Counted from the stretch's first letter, positions 8,510-17,885 are shown. The stretch is 30,808 nucleotides of DNA from Bacillota bacterium (GCA_023411225.1 JAEYPA010000089.1:1-30808); one strand, 5' to 3'. Program-made: numbers and translations. The notes: generated by a model not told the origin, from the letters alone.

Positions 8510-9097
8510 ATGAAAATATTAGTTTTTATGGGCAGTCCAAGAAAAAATGGTGATACGGCAACCTTACTGAAATCATTTTTAACTGAGTTAGAGATTAAAG
8601 GAGCAGAAGTTAAGACAGTTTTTCTTCATGATAAAAAGATTGCACCATGTTTAGAATGCTTTCAATGCCAAGATAAACTAGGTGAATATGGTTGTTCAAT
8701 ACAAGATGACATGTACGATATATCAGACGAAATCTTGAAGGCGGATTGCTTTATTTTAGCTAGTCCGATATTTATTTGGTATTGTACTGCTCCAATGAAG
8801 GCAATGCTTGACCGTTTTTATGGACTTCACAAATATTATGGAAAGCAATATGGGGGGAGTCTGCTGGAAGGAAAAATGTGTGGAATAATTGCTACATGTG
8901 GTTATGACCTCGAATATGGTATAAGTCCTTTTGAAGATGGAATTAAACGATTCTGCGAGCACTTTAAAGTTAAGTATATTGGGAAGGCTGCTGTACAGAA
9001 AAATGTAGGCGATGATGTAGAAAAGTTTGAAACAGAAGAATCAAAGAAAATAGCTGTTGATTTTGCTGACAAGGTAATCAGTTGTTGCACAAAATAA
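8510..9097 (+). CDS. NAD(P)H-dependent FMN/flavodoxin-fold oxidoreductase
   Basis: A 195-residue flavodoxin-fold reductase of the NADPH-dependent FMN reductase group. The FMN phosphate loop is GSPRKNGDTATLL near the N-terminus. A cysteine patch, PCLECFQCQDK, is followed by the substrate-side motif ASPIFIWYCTAPMKAMLDRF, typical of the iron-sulfur-flavoprotein/azoreductase-like branch. Such enzymes reduce flavins, quinones or nitro/azo compounds in the cytoplasm; the substrate here is unknown. The start is set at 8510, where AGGAGG lies 6 bases upstream; an in-frame ATG at 8474 lacks a ribosome site. It is a single gene, flanked by repeat copies A and B and by duplicated tRNA end sequence, so it may have arrived with them (inference). 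Confidence 0.88.
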   Translation: MKILVFMGSPRKNGDTATLLKSFLTELEIKGAEVKTVFLHDKKIAPCLECFQCQDKLGEYGCSIQDDMYDISDEILKADCFILASPIFIWYCTAPMKAMLDRFYGLHKYYGKQYGGSLLEGKMCGIIATCGYDLEYGISPFEDGIKRFCEHFKVKYIGKAAVQKNVGDDVEKFETEESKKIAVDFADKVISCCTK

Positions 9098-9145
9098 GCA
9101 TAACCATAAGTGGAAGACATCCCTTTCTTTTCAGTCTTTGTAGGA

Positions 9146-9237
9146 TGGGATTCGAAGGTTCGAATTTCTCCGCTCCGCCCCGGTCTGCGCAAAACAGAGG
9201 TCTCCCAGACCTCTTGCGCCGTCTCGCGCTTGAGAAA
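9146..9237 (+). repeat. GC-rich hairpin repeat, copy B, with tRNA end
   Basis: Second copy of the repeat at 8151. Hairpin 1 is decayed, but TTCGAAGGTTCGAATTTCTC and hairpin 2 remain: GCGCA (9187-9191) and TGCGC (9215-9219) around GAGGTCT-CCC-AGACCTC (9197-9213). The closing pair is T-A here and C-G in copy A, a compensatory change. The unit ends in ccgtctcgcgcttgagaaa (9219-9237), identical to the tRNA end plus its 3' flank at 8089-8107. Confidence 0.8.
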
Positions 9238-9241
9238 TAGT

Positions 9242-9275
9242 CGCCAGTTCTTATAAGTAAGGGCTGGCGCTTTTT
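9242..9275 (+). terminator. Terminator downstream of repeat B
   Basis: A 12-base stem with wobbles (CGCCAGTTCTTA 9242-9253 with TAAGGGCTGGCG 9258-9269), loop TAAG, then TTTTT at 9271-9275. It probably ends the reductase transcript. It occupies the same place relative to TTGAGAAA as the tRNA terminator does, hinting at a lost tRNA unit. Confidence 0.85.
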
Positions 9276-9912
9276 GTCGTATAAGATGCCTGTTGTCAAA
9301 TGACATTTTTGTGGTTGCAAAGGTTTTACGGAATAAATGAATATAATGTAACTGTTAGAGGGGCCTTTCTTCTAAAACTAAAGTGTTTTTAAGCCACCAT
9401 CAGATATTACTATATTGAAAAGAGGGGGAGATAAAATACGAAAAGAAATAGGTGTAAAGTTTGTGTTTCGTTTTAAAAAAGATTGTTATTTATAAAGATT
9501 GATTCTGGGCGTTCAAAATGCATCTTGTTTTACAACTAACCGTTCGAAAGGAATTTTAGGTTCTATAAAAAGCAAAATAGGTAGAAAAATGAGATAATAG
9601 AAGGTAGGATACTCACTTCAAACAATATTTAGGGAGAAGAGGGGTTGTCATTTCTGTTGTCCAACTAACAGATTCGGTCCCCAAACCTCCTTACCTTTTT
9701 CGAGTCCAATCCTGAACTCGAAGGTTCGAATACATCAAGAGATTAAAGCATTTTAGATGGTCGTATTTTCAAAAATAGAGGTACTTCGGAAGAGCAAAGG
9801 AATGCAACGGTTATAATTAAGACAAATATCTAATACTAGTTTAGAAGAGGTAATAACTAATTGCTGCAATATGTGTTAAAATAATAGTATGAATGGGTGG
9901 AAGGAGAAGGCT
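9276..9912 (+). other. Long intergenic region, probably decayed sequence
   Basis: More than 600 bases with no supportable gene. It holds partial repeat C (9696-9731) and one GGGGGAG (9423-9429) that is not followed by a start codon and long frame. TATAAT at 9812-9817 has no good -35 and may belong to the ABC operon promoter. The rest reads as non-coding, possibly gene debris. Confidence 0.5.
9696..9731 (+). repeat. Partial hairpin repeat, copy C
   Basis: TTTTT followed by CGAGTCCAATCCTGAACTCG and AAGGTTCGAAT. It matches copy A (8146-8180) with one substitution and one added base, then diverges. Only hairpin 1 and the start of the linker are present, with one mismatch in the stem. Confidence 0.7.
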
Positions 9913-11142
9913 ATGTTTGCATATTCAACAGGTATTAGAAACATAAAGCGACAGAAAACAAAAAGTCTGATTAGTGTATTAATCAGTATTGTAATTGTGC
10001 TTTTGTTAAATGTCTACATTGGGAATATTGACAGCATAAAGCGACAGCTTAATAATCTTCCTGATGCTATTACAGTTGATGCTAGGGTAAGTAACCTAAA
10101 TGGATCTATGCAATCTGGTATTGCAATAAAAAATGAGACAGTAGAAGGAATCAAACATTCTCCTTATATAAAAGATCCAGTATTCACGATACAACTTAAA
10201 ATGGGAATTGGTGAATTATCTAAAGAAAAGTCCATTAGTGGCCTGAATTTAGATGGGCTAGGCTGTAATGATAGAAAGGGCATCAGTGGTTTGCAATCGA
10301 CAGAGCTTAGTTGGATACAAAGGGGAGAAGATGACTTTTTTACTTCAAGTCGTAAAGAGTGCATCATCGACAAGTACATACTAGAGGAAAATAAGCTAAA
10401 GATTGGGGATTCCATTTCAATTACCACCTACTATTACCACTACATATTAGGTGGTAGCCACGAGATTCGTCTGGAGCCATTGATTACTCAGGAGTATAAG
10501 ATTGTTGCATCCATGGATATGCACGAATACACAGGAACCAATGCTCCTCCCAGTGTTATTATTCCATTTGGCACTATAGAAAAAGTATTTGATGATAAGG
10601 GTCTTAGTTTTACACCGGATTCTGCTTCCTTTATCGTAAAGAACCCATTTGAATTAAATAAATTAAAAAAGGAAATGAAAGAATTAAAGTTGCTGTCGGT
10701 GACTGCGGAGGCAGAGTTCCAGTATGATGGCAATGCTTTGGTAATCAATGATAAAACATTTATACAAGCGGCAGAGCAATTGGAGGAAAGTCTGACATTA
10801 CTTAATGTAGGATTGCCTCTTATTATAGTAATTGTAGCTTTTATTGGGTATATTTCGGCCTACTTAATGATTCAGAACAGAAAGAGCGAATATGCGATTA
10901 TGCGTTCTGTAGGTGTGAAACATACGGAAGCCTTTAGAATCTTATTTTTTGAAAATGCATTGCTTCAACTATTTGGAAGTATCCTTGGCAGTCTTATAGC
11001 AATCTTTGTCTTGGCAACGAATCTCCAAGTAATTAGCTTAGTTATCGGTATGTTTTTAGTTTTTTACTTAGCAGGAACGGCAGCGGCATTATGGAGCCTT
11101 GGTAGACTGAGTGTTATGGATGTGCTAACAAAGCATGATTAA
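9913..11142 (+). CDS. ABC transporter permease (FtsX/MacB type)
   Basis: A 409-residue integral membrane subunit of an ABC exporter. One N-terminal membrane helix (SLISVLISIVIVLLLNVYIG) is followed by a large extracytoplasmic domain of about 240 residues. Three C-terminal helices then form the FtsX-like domain, with SEYAIMRSVGVKHTEAF between the first two, the typical coupling-helix region. The start at 9913 is chosen because AAGGAG (9901-9906) lies 6 bases before it; the in-frame ATG at 9889 has no ribosome site. The ATPase gene follows after 9 bases and a second permease after that. Family members export peptides, antibiotics or lipoproteins; nothing here identifies the cargo, and no sensor kinase pair is adjacent. 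Confidence 0.9.
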   Translation: MFAYSTGIRNIKRQKTKSLISVLISIVIVLLLNVYIGNIDSIKRQLNNLPDAITVDARVSNLNGSMQSGIAIKNETVEGIKHSPYIKDPVFTIQLKMGIGELSKEKSISGLNLDGLGCNDRKGISGLQSTELSWIQRGEDDFFTSSRKECIIDKYILEENKLKIGDSISITTYYYHYILGGSHEIRLEPLITQEYKIVASMDMHEYTGTNAPPSVIIPFGTIEKVFDDKGLSFTPDSASFIVKNPFELNKLKKEMKELKLLSVTAEAEFQYDGNALVINDKTFIQAAEQLEESLTLLNVGLPLIIVIVAFIGYISAYLMIQNRKSEYAIMRSVGVKHTEAFRILFFENALLQLFGSILGSLIAIFVLATNLQVISLVIGMFLVFYLAGTAAALWSLGRLSVMDVLTKHD

Positions 11143-11151
11143 GGAGGGCGT

Positions 11152-11814
11152 ATGATAACAGTATCGTTAGAACAAGTAGGTTATTCCTACACAAGCAAAT
11201 ATCAAACCATACAAGCAGTTAAGAATGTAACCTGTACCTTTGAAGCAGCTACCTTTTATGCTATTGTAGGAGAGTCAGGAAGTGGGAAAAGTACACTGCT
11301 ATCCCTCATTGCGGGATTAGACCTGCCAACTGAAGGAGATATCTATATTGAAGGTAACAGTATCAGAGAATTGCAGAGAGATCGGTATCGAAGAGATACT
11401 GCTTCCGTAGTCTATCAATCTTTTAATCTGTTCCCACTGTTGACGGCTCAGGAGAATGTTATGTTTCCAATGGAGCTAAAAGGAATGAAACGACCAGAGG
11501 CGGCAAAGAAGGCCCAAGAGATATTAGGTCGTGTAGGTTTGCCGGATAAAATAAGAAATCAGTATCCTAAGATGATGAGTGGTGGTGAGCAGCAGAGGGT
11601 TGCTATTGCGAGAGCATTGGGAGCTGGTGGCAATATCCTGCTTGCGGATGAACCAACAGGGAATCTGGATTCAGAAAATGAACATCATATTGTGGAGATA
11701 CTAAAAAAACTAGCAAGAGAAGATGGATATACAGTAATTGTCATAACACATAATCCTGAGGTTGCAGCAGCTGCGGATAAAACCTATCGAATGAAGGATG
11801 GTTATTTATCATAG
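11152..11814 (+). CDS. ABC transporter ATPase (LolD/MacB type)
   Basis: A 220-residue cytoplasmic ATPase driving the flanking permeases. Complete motifs are Walker A GESGSGKST (about residues 38-46), Q-loop YQSFNLFPLL, signature MSGGEQQRVAIARAL, Walker B ILLADEPTGNLDS and the switch histidine in VIVITHN. This LolD/MacB class usually serves one or two FtsX-like permeases and works as a mechanotransmitter, not a classic channel. AAGGAGG precedes the ATG. It lies between two different permeases, implying a heterodimeric membrane part. Confidence 0.96.
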   Translation: MITVSLEQVGYSYTSKYQTIQAVKNVTCTFEAATFYAIVGESGSGKSTLLSLIAGLDLPTEGDIYIEGNSIRELQRDRYRRDTASVVYQSFNLFPLLTAQENVMFPMELKGMKRPEAAKKAQEILGRVGLPDKIRNQYPKMMSGGEQQRVAIARALGAGGNILLADEPTGNLDSENEHHIVEILKKLAREDGYTVIVITHNPEVAAAADKTYRMKDGYLS

Positions 11815-11833
11815 AGGATAGGGGGAAGGTTTC

Positions 11834-13681
11834 ATGATAATACATAATAGTTTTAAGCAAATGGCAAAAACTCCATTTAAAACAGTGTTATTTCTGATAC
11901 TGTTTACCATGTCAGTTCTTCTTGTATCTTTAGGAGGAAGCCTATGGTTTTTATCCATGCAGAATATACATAAATTTGAAAGCATATTTACAACAATAGC
12001 TACGGTGGAGCAAAAACCTAGTGGCTCTAGTAAAGTAGCAACCTGGGACTGGGAGAGTGAGTCCAATCAATATGTGACTAAAAATGAATATGGTCCTTTG
12101 CATACCCTCAAAAACCTGCAATTAGAAGGAATAGAGTATCTGAGTGGACCTGAAATACGTCCTTATTATTCTGCATACACTCCTGATTTAAGATTATTTG
12201 ATGATAAGATGGGTGGTCCCAACAATGGCATGATTGTAGAAGCCTCTCCGGAAGTGGATTGTATTCCGGCTGGTCCGGTTAAAATGAAAATAAAGAAGGT
12301 CCTTTATAGTTATTATCGTGTCAATGAACCATACTTTTATTTTTGTGACCATAATAATAAAACACCAGAAAAGCTTTATGCAAATAAAACCTATGTAATG
12401 AGTATTACGGACGGTACTCCTCATCATTTTAAAAGTCTGCCCTTTGAAAAATGGGTCTTTGAGTATGTTCCGGTAGAAGGAGTAGCCACTGAACAGGCAG
12501 ATAAGAATGGCAATCTGGTAAAGAGTCAATTTGAGAATGCATCATACCAGGAAGTTACAGAGAATTTTTACAATACGGATGCCGGAAAACGATGGCTTGC
12601 ACTTTGTGAAGCAAGGAATTTGGCCACTCACTCAGTGGCTGTTACTGCTACAGATAATACGAATATGATGTTGCCTTTCTACAATGAGGATTCCTATATC
12701 CTTGAGGGCAATGCATTATCGGAAGAGGATTATAAACTAGGCAACAAAGTCTGCCTGGTATCTAGATTATTGGCCAGATGGAATTCATTAAAGGTGGGGG
12801 ATAAGATTCGTCTGCCACTTAGGTCTGCTAATTATGCAGATTCTGCTAACCTTGGTATAGACTTGGAGTTTGTGGCAGCCATAGGTTTACTTAATGCAAA
12901 GGGCGAAGTCTATCCGGTGTTTGAAGATAGTAGCTACACCATCGTTGGAATCTATGATACACAGCCGGGAAGCTCACTGGCGTATGGCTATCGCCTCAAT
13001 GACGATGAAATTATCGTTCCAAAAGCATCCATTAAAAATAGCGATGAGAACAATATTATGCGGGCTGGACGAATGAGGAACTATACCACTTCCTTTCAAA
13101 TTCCTAATGGAGATATCGATAAGTTTCAAGAAGTGTTTAGTAAGACAGGAATCAAAGACTTAGAGATTACATTTTATGATAAAGGATATACACGGTTAGA
13201 AAAAGGCTTACTCAATATGAAACAAATGTCCATTAGTATGTTAATTGCCGGTAGTATTACAGCAATATTTATCCTATTGTTTTTCTGTAATATGATGATT
13301 ACGAAGCAAAGAAAGAGAACCGCCATCGAACGTTCTCTAGGCATGACGAAAAATCAATGTATCTGGTCACTACTGTCAGGTATTTTACTCATTGCCATGC
13401 TTGGCAGTCTGTTCGGTAGTATAGGTGGTACATTGTTATCTCATAGCGCGGCAGGCAATATGACTAGCATTGAAAGATATGACAGACAATATAGCGCTGG
13501 TAAGCCAGATAGTTTAGATAAAGAGAAAGAACTGGAGATTGGAACTACAACATCTAGTGAGGTTGGAATTGCAGTAGTATCCGGTATTGCAATGTTTACA
13601 TTGGCGGGACTGATTGCATTCTATGATATACGAAAAAATCTACAGTGTGAACCACTGGAACTTTTAAGTAATAGTGAATAG
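11834..13681 (+). CDS. ABC transporter permease, large (FtsX/MacB type)
   Basis: A 615-residue permease. The N-terminal helix lies at about residues 15-37. A very large extracytoplasmic domain (about 430 residues) follows, then three C-terminal helices: ISMLIAGSITAIFILLFFC, LLSGILLIAMLGSLFGSIGG and GIAVVSGIAMFTLAGLIAFY. RKRTAIERSLGMTKNQC lies between the first two, the FtsX hallmark. It is longer than the partner at 9913, mainly in the outside domain, so the exporter is asymmetric. GGGGGAAGG lies just upstream of the ATG. A terminator follows 9 bases after the stop, ending this three-gene operon. Confidence 0.9.
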   Translation: MIIHNSFKQMAKTPFKTVLFLILFTMSVLLVSLGGSLWFLSMQNIHKFESIFTTIATVEQKPSGSSKVATWDWESESNQYVTKNEYGPLHTLKNLQLEGIEYLSGPEIRPYYSAYTPDLRLFDDKMGGPNNGMIVEASPEVDCIPAGPVKMKIKKVLYSYYRVNEPYFYFCDHNNKTPEKLYANKTYVMSITDGTPHHFKSLPFEKWVFEYVPVEGVATEQADKNGNLVKSQFENASYQEVTENFYNTDAGKRWLALCEARNLATHSVAVTATDNTNMMLPFYNEDSYILEGNALSEEDYKLGNKVCLVSRLLARWNSLKVGDKIRLPLRSANYADSANLGIDLEFVAAIGLLNAKGEVYPVFEDSSYTIVGIYDTQPGSSLAYGYRLNDDEIIVPKASIKNSDENNIMRAGRMRNYTTSFQIPNGDIDKFQEVFSKTGIKDLEITFYDKGYTRLEKGLLNMKQMSISMLIAGSITAIFILLFFCNMMITKQRKRTAIERSLGMTKNQCIWSLLSGILLIAMLGSLFGSIGGTLLSHSAAGNMTSIERYDRQYSAGKPDSLDKEKELEIGTTTSSEVGIAVVSGIAMFTLAGLIAFYDIRKNLQCEPLELLSNSE

Positions 13682-13689
13682 TACAGGGT

Positions 13690-13721
13690 CGTCAGTCCTT
13701 TATATGGGCTGGCGATTTTTT
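13690..13721 (+). terminator. Terminator of the ABC exporter operon
   Basis: CGTCAGTCC (13690-13698) pairs with GGGCTGGCG (13706-13714) including two G-T wobbles, with a 7-base loop and TTTTTT at 13716-13721. Confidence 0.85.
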
Positions 13722-13825
13722 GATGTCTACAAACCAAGAATTTCTAGGGGTAGAGATAATTGAAGAAAAAAGGTTTAGAAATTATCAAATATTAATGATT
13801 TAAGTCGTAAATAGTTGATTAATAA

Positions 13826-13854
13826 TTACAATTGTCGGTTATATATGGTATAAT
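13826..13854 (+). promoter_or_regulatory. Promoter of the kinase/FHA/AAA+ operon
   Basis: TGGTATAAT (13846-13854) is a perfect extended -10. A weak -35, TTACAA (13826-13831), lies 17 bases before TATAAT. It is the only good promoter between the preceding terminator and the ATG at 13911, so it probably drives all eight genes to 23420. No operator-like repeat stands out. Confidence 0.65.
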
Positions 13855-13910
13855 AAAATAGCTAAAGATAATGTCATAGTGTTCATAAAGAAAGAATTGG
13901 GGGAGTTATT

Positions 13911-15953
13911 ATGCTTGCAACTTTTAGAGATGTAGTTAATATTGTGTTTAAGCAACGTTCTAATGAGTTACAAAAAGTTCAAGATTCAATAAATAAATAT
14001 AATGGATTAATGAATAGGGCGACAAAATTAGATGAAATACTAACTGAAGTGTATAAAAGAAGTGAGAAAGAAAAGCCAAATAAAGAAAATGCTTTTACAA
14101 TACAAGCTAAGATATTTCATAATAATATGATGAATCAATATCCAATAATTAAGACAAAGTATATAGATGAAGCACTAGCAGCATTTATGTCGGGGCAATA
14201 CAAAGCACTAAGTAAAGATATTCGGTTAGGTTACATTAACCGGTTGAAAAGTGACGTTGAAAGAGAAAGCAATCCTGTATTATTAGGCCAGATGTATATT
14301 ACGTTAGCTTGTTTGTTAATTGTAGAGATAAAAATGGAAGATGTAGAACAGGCAAACGGATATATAGATGAGCTGGAGAAAATGTATAATAATGTTGTCA
14401 ATGCTATCCCCTTAACTATCCCCAATAATCAAGAACAATATAAGAATGCGGTTTGTGCACAGTGGGGTGCCCTTTACTATGATTATTTTCTGCGGGCTAG
14501 AAAAGGAAGAACCAAGCAGGAGGTATGTAAGTCTTTATACGACAAAGCATATTTTTATTTTGACAAATGTAAGGATAATACTGAAGAAATAAAGAGACAC
14601 TTAAAGCATTCTGTGAAAAATGGCAATTTATATCATATTGAGTGCCAATTAATTGATTTAAGGGATAACAAAGAGAAAACATCTAATGCTATTCGCTTGG
14701 ACTTGTTATTGAAGGAAATAACAGCTAATCAAGAGATAAACATACCGATTACCAGATATTACAGAACGGCAATTGTAACATCTATCCTATCCCTTTCTAG
14801 CAAAGAATTTTTAGATATAAGCGAGTGTAAAGAGAGATTAGCCGCCTATAAGAACTATTTTTCTATTGATGTTCTTGCCTTTATGTCTAAATATGAGATG
14901 CAATACAAGCAACACCTTGAGGGTGTTAAGAGAACCGAAGAGAATAAAGAAAATGAAAGAAGGAAAATGCTTACTGATCAGTTGCAGAACGTAGTTAGAC
15001 GGTATATTGATAGTTCTAGTTACCTTAATGCAATCTCTTTTGAATATAGAAAAATAGATAAAAGTAAATATAGTGATTTATTAAGAGATTATGTATACCA
15101 AAATGCACTTATTAAGTTGAAGGAGTCGAATTGGACAGCATATGGTGAGCCAATTAATGATAGGTCGGTGCAAGGATTGGAGGAGTATGTAGAGCAGTTT
15201 GTAGAGTTACATAAAGATAAATTTGAGGATTGGAAACAGCAAGATTTAATAAGACATGCTTTAAGTGCATATGAAACAGCCATACAAAGGTTAATTTCTA
15301 TGGACTTTGGAAGGAATAACTCTATCTGGAATAAGTTCAAAAATAATAATTATGTCCATATACTTTTTGATCAATACAGTAATGATGAAGCAATACTAGG
15401 TGAGGTCCAAAAGCGAGCAGTTAAAATGAAATCGATAGATGATTTTACAGAGAAAGACTATCTAAAGTATTATAAAAAAATCGAGAAATTGGTTTTGAAA
15501 GAGTTCGAGGCCAATGGGGGACAGGTCCGTCACGATAGGTATATTGTACCTTTCTTTTCCTTGTTTTTCGTATGCTTACTTTGCATACTTATTCCTCTTC
15601 TTATAAAGTCTGACATGAAAGAGATATGGGAGACCAAAATCTTGTCAAGCGATATTGGTTCTAATATTATTGGTATAGTACAACTTACAGCAGGTTTCGT
15701 TATAGCAGGAGTTGGTAGTGTAAGAATTATAGCGAATAAACATAATGTAGATCCTGGTATACGATTCTTTTTGACACATTCCGTTGTACATTGGGTTTTA
15801 ACTTTGTTTTGGAGTACTCTAACTTGCTATTTTATAGGATCATATTCATCCCTGCTATTTGTTTTGTTCTTAAGCATTTTTATGTACATTGCGTATATGG
15901 TGGGTGCTATACCATCATCTATTATGCAAAAAAGGAGGGGTGACAATGAGTGA
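13911..15953 (+). CDS. Large helical protein with C-terminal membrane anchor
   Basis: A 680-residue protein I do not recognise. Residues 1-540 are rich in Lys, Glu, Leu and Tyr, look almost entirely helical and resemble TPR-type arrays in spacing, without a clear consensus. Near residue 546 begins a membrane region with about four helices: IVPFFSLFFVCLLCILIPLL, IGIVQLTAGFVIAGVGSV, VVHWVLTLFWSTLTCYFIG and LLFVLFLSIFMYIAYMVGA. The protein ends with a basic tail. So a large cytoplasmic helical domain is tethered to the membrane. GGGGGAG precedes the ATG. It overlaps the kinase start by 8 bases, so the two are co-translated. As first gene of a kinase/FHA/AAA+ operon it could be the membrane platform or a kinase substrate (inference). 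Confidence 0.85.
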   Translation: MLATFRDVVNIVFKQRSNELQKVQDSINKYNGLMNRATKLDEILTEVYKRSEKEKPNKENAFTIQAKIFHNNMMNQYPIIKTKYIDEALAAFMSGQYKALSKDIRLGYINRLKSDVERESNPVLLGQMYITLACLLIVEIKMEDVEQANGYIDELEKMYNNVVNAIPLTIPNNQEQYKNAVCAQWGALYYDYFLRARKGRTKQEVCKSLYDKAYFYFDKCKDNTEEIKRHLKHSVKNGNLYHIECQLIDLRDNKEKTSNAIRLDLLLKEITANQEINIPITRYYRTAIVTSILSLSSKEFLDISECKERLAAYKNYFSIDVLAFMSKYEMQYKQHLEGVKRTEENKENERRKMLTDQLQNVVRRYIDSSSYLNAISFEYRKIDKSKYSDLLRDYVYQNALIKLKESNWTAYGEPINDRSVQGLEEYVEQFVELHKDKFEDWKQQDLIRHALSAYETAIQRLISMDFGRNNSIWNKFKNNNYVHILFDQYSNDEAILGEVQKRAVKMKSIDDFTEKDYLKYYKKIEKLVLKEFEANGGQVRHDRYIVPFFSLFFVCLLCILIPLLIKSDMKEIWETKILSSDIGSNIIGIVQLTAGFVIAGVGSVRIIANKHNVDPGIRFFLTHSVVHWVLTLFWSTLTCYFIGSYSSLLFVLFLSIFMYIAYMVGAIPSSIMQKRRGDNE

Positions 15954-17868
15954 GGAATATCAATTATATGACACGGACCATATAGAAGAGTTGTATGAAG
16001 GATTTACATTACATGATACTGATTTGACAAGTGATTTGACAAAAAATGAAAATGAGAAGTCTGGGTACGAAGCACCGGGAAATGGATGGAACATACTAGG
16101 AAAAATCCAGAATTATTATATTGCGAATACGAATTATTTTATAGGGAAAGGTACTCAAAGCAGAGTGTATCACTGTAAAGGGGAAGACGGCAATGAGTAT
16201 GTGGCCAAACTCTACAACAAGCAAAAAATTAATAGGAATAAGCTACTTAAGGTTTTAGAAAAGCTATATAACAACAAATCCAAGTACATAACCAATATTA
16301 TTGAATATGGGGATACTAGTATAAGCAACAATAGTTGTATTTACGTGATCATGCCAAAATACGTACCACTTAGTAAAGAACAATATATTTTCAAAGGATC
16401 AACCTTAGATACAGCGTATGAAAAAAGAATTATAAAATTTATTGAGGATGTAAATGAAGGCTTAAAATATATGCATAAACATGATATCTTTCATGGTGAT
16501 ATTAAGCCAGACAATATCATGTGGAATCCTATTACAGATAATGCAGTGATTATTGATTTTGGAGGAAGTGCCCTATCTGATGAAACTGGTAAATCTATTA
16601 CAGCAGCAGCTTTAACACACAGCTATGTGCCAAATGAAGTGATTGGTAATCATAACATTAATAGCTGGGTGGATTACTATTCCTTTGGAGTTACCCTGGC
16701 AGAATTATTGAATGGCATCTATCCAAAGAATAGAAGAAGAGTACTGGAACAAATGAAAGAGGTAGTGAGAATAGATTATTGTTATTTACCAAAATCTTTA
16801 CCTCAACACTTTCAAAATTTATTAGAAGGTCTCTTGTTTCAGTCAACGGATGAAGATGATATTAAGAGTTATCGCTGGATTGGAACTATGGTTGATACCT
16901 GGCTTCGACAGATGAGAAATGGCAAGTATGTGGAGGCTGGGCAGATTAATTCTGTCAGGACAATACTTAGCAGATTGCAATCGAGTAGTCCAAACTCTTA
17001 TTCTGGTAATGGGACAGAGGATTCATCGGATAAAATCAAATTCCTTGACACGATATATCTAGATATTGGTGGAGAGATACATCAGATGAGAAATCTCAAT
17101 GATATGGCTGATTTATTTGCAAAGAATTGGTATCAAGGAAAGCAGATTATAGCAGATATTTCACCTCTTACTACAGAAAAAACCGGCTTCGATGTTATGA
17201 TGCTTATTAAGAATTGTAGTACAGATATGGAGAAAGCCGGTGATAATCAAGGGAATTCTTCCGATGCGATTTATTTTAAATTCCTTTACAAGTTTAAAAA
17301 TGATAAGCAAACCTTTATATGGCCGGCGCTTCCACGTGTAAGTAATGAGAAAGAATTTGCTGTTAGATTATTGGCAGTGCTTAATACCATACTTAAGCAA
17401 GGTGAACCGTATAGCTTTGGAGAATGGTGGAAGTCTACACCAAATAATAGTAAGTCAGAAGCTGACGTATTTGCTGAGATCTTTAGCAATAAAGTATTTA
17501 GCACATATTTACAAGCTTCTGGAGAAACCAATGAGAGAATACTTAAACAGTGTCATACTGTTGAAAATCTGTTTGGTAAAAGGGAAAACGTCCATTATGC
17601 TAATATCGTAGCTCAGATGTATCTGTTAGTGTATTTGATTTGTGATATTAATGCCTATAAGCTTTCCGAGGATATTATCTTTCGTCATTACAGCGACTTC
17701 TGTAAATTGATGGATTCCTATGCATATGATACCAACAATGCTACGAAAGCTTTGGAACTATGGGGAAAAGTAAGTGATAAGAGAAGCTATAAACCTGATT
17801 TTTATGCATGGATGCTACTAGACATGGGGAGAAAAGTAGGCCCTATCGTGCATAAAAGTAAGATGTAA
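15946..17868 (+). CDS. Hanks-type Ser/Thr protein kinase
   Basis: A 640-residue protein with an N-terminal kinase domain (about residues 60-325). Visible are the glycine loop IGKGTQSRVYHC, the ATP lysine in VAK (K88), the catalytic loop HGDIKPDN (D185; HGD replaces HRD, as in many RD-independent kinases), the metal DFG (D204-G206) and the subdomain IX region DYYSFGVTLAELLNGIYP. All catalytic residues are present. Loss of the HRD arginine suggests activity without activation-loop phosphorylation. The remaining 300 residues match nothing I know and contain no membrane helix, PASTA repeat or sensor. The start at 15946 follows AAGGAGGGG; an earlier in-frame ATG at 15889 lies within the upstream gene. 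Probably phosphorylates partners read by the FHA protein at 18520, opposed by the PP2C phosphatase at 22548. Confidence 0.93.
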   Translation: MSEEYQLYDTDHIEELYEGFTLHDTDLTSDLTKNENEKSGYEAPGNGWNILGKIQNYYIANTNYFIGKGTQSRVYHCKGEDGNEYVAKLYNKQKINRNKLLKVLEKLYNNKSKYITNIIEYGDTSISNNSCIYVIMPKYVPLSKEQYIFKGSTLDTAYEKRIIKFIEDVNEGLKYMHKHDIFHGDIKPDNIMWNPITDNAVIIDFGGSALSDETGKSITAAALTHSYVPNEVIGNHNINSWVDYYSFGVTLAELLNGIYPKNRRRVLEQMKEVVRIDYCYLPKSLPQHFQNLLEGLLFQSTDEDDIKSYRWIGTMVDTWLRQMRNGKYVEAGQINSVRTILSRLQSSSPNSYSGNGTEDSSDKIKFLDTIYLDIGGEIHQMRNLNDMADLFAKNWYQGKQIIADISPLTTEKTGFDVMMLIKNCSTDMEKAGDNQGNSSDAIYFKFLYKFKNDKQTFIWPALPRVSNEKEFAVRLLAVLNTILKQGEPYSFGEWWKSTPNNSKSEADVFAEIFSNKVFSTYLQASGETNERILKQCHTVENLFGKRENVHYANIVAQMYLLVYLICDINAYKLSEDIIFRHYSDFCKLMDSYAYDTNNATKALELWGKVSDKRSYKPDFYAWMLLDMGRKVGPIVHKSKM

Positions 17869-17885
17869 TAGAGGGGGTAGGTCAT

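Noticed and set aside
8902..9320. Reverse-strand frames over the reductase end and repeat B
   Set aside because: Shadow of the reductase gene plus GC-rich repeat; similar only to the equally spurious frame over repeat A.
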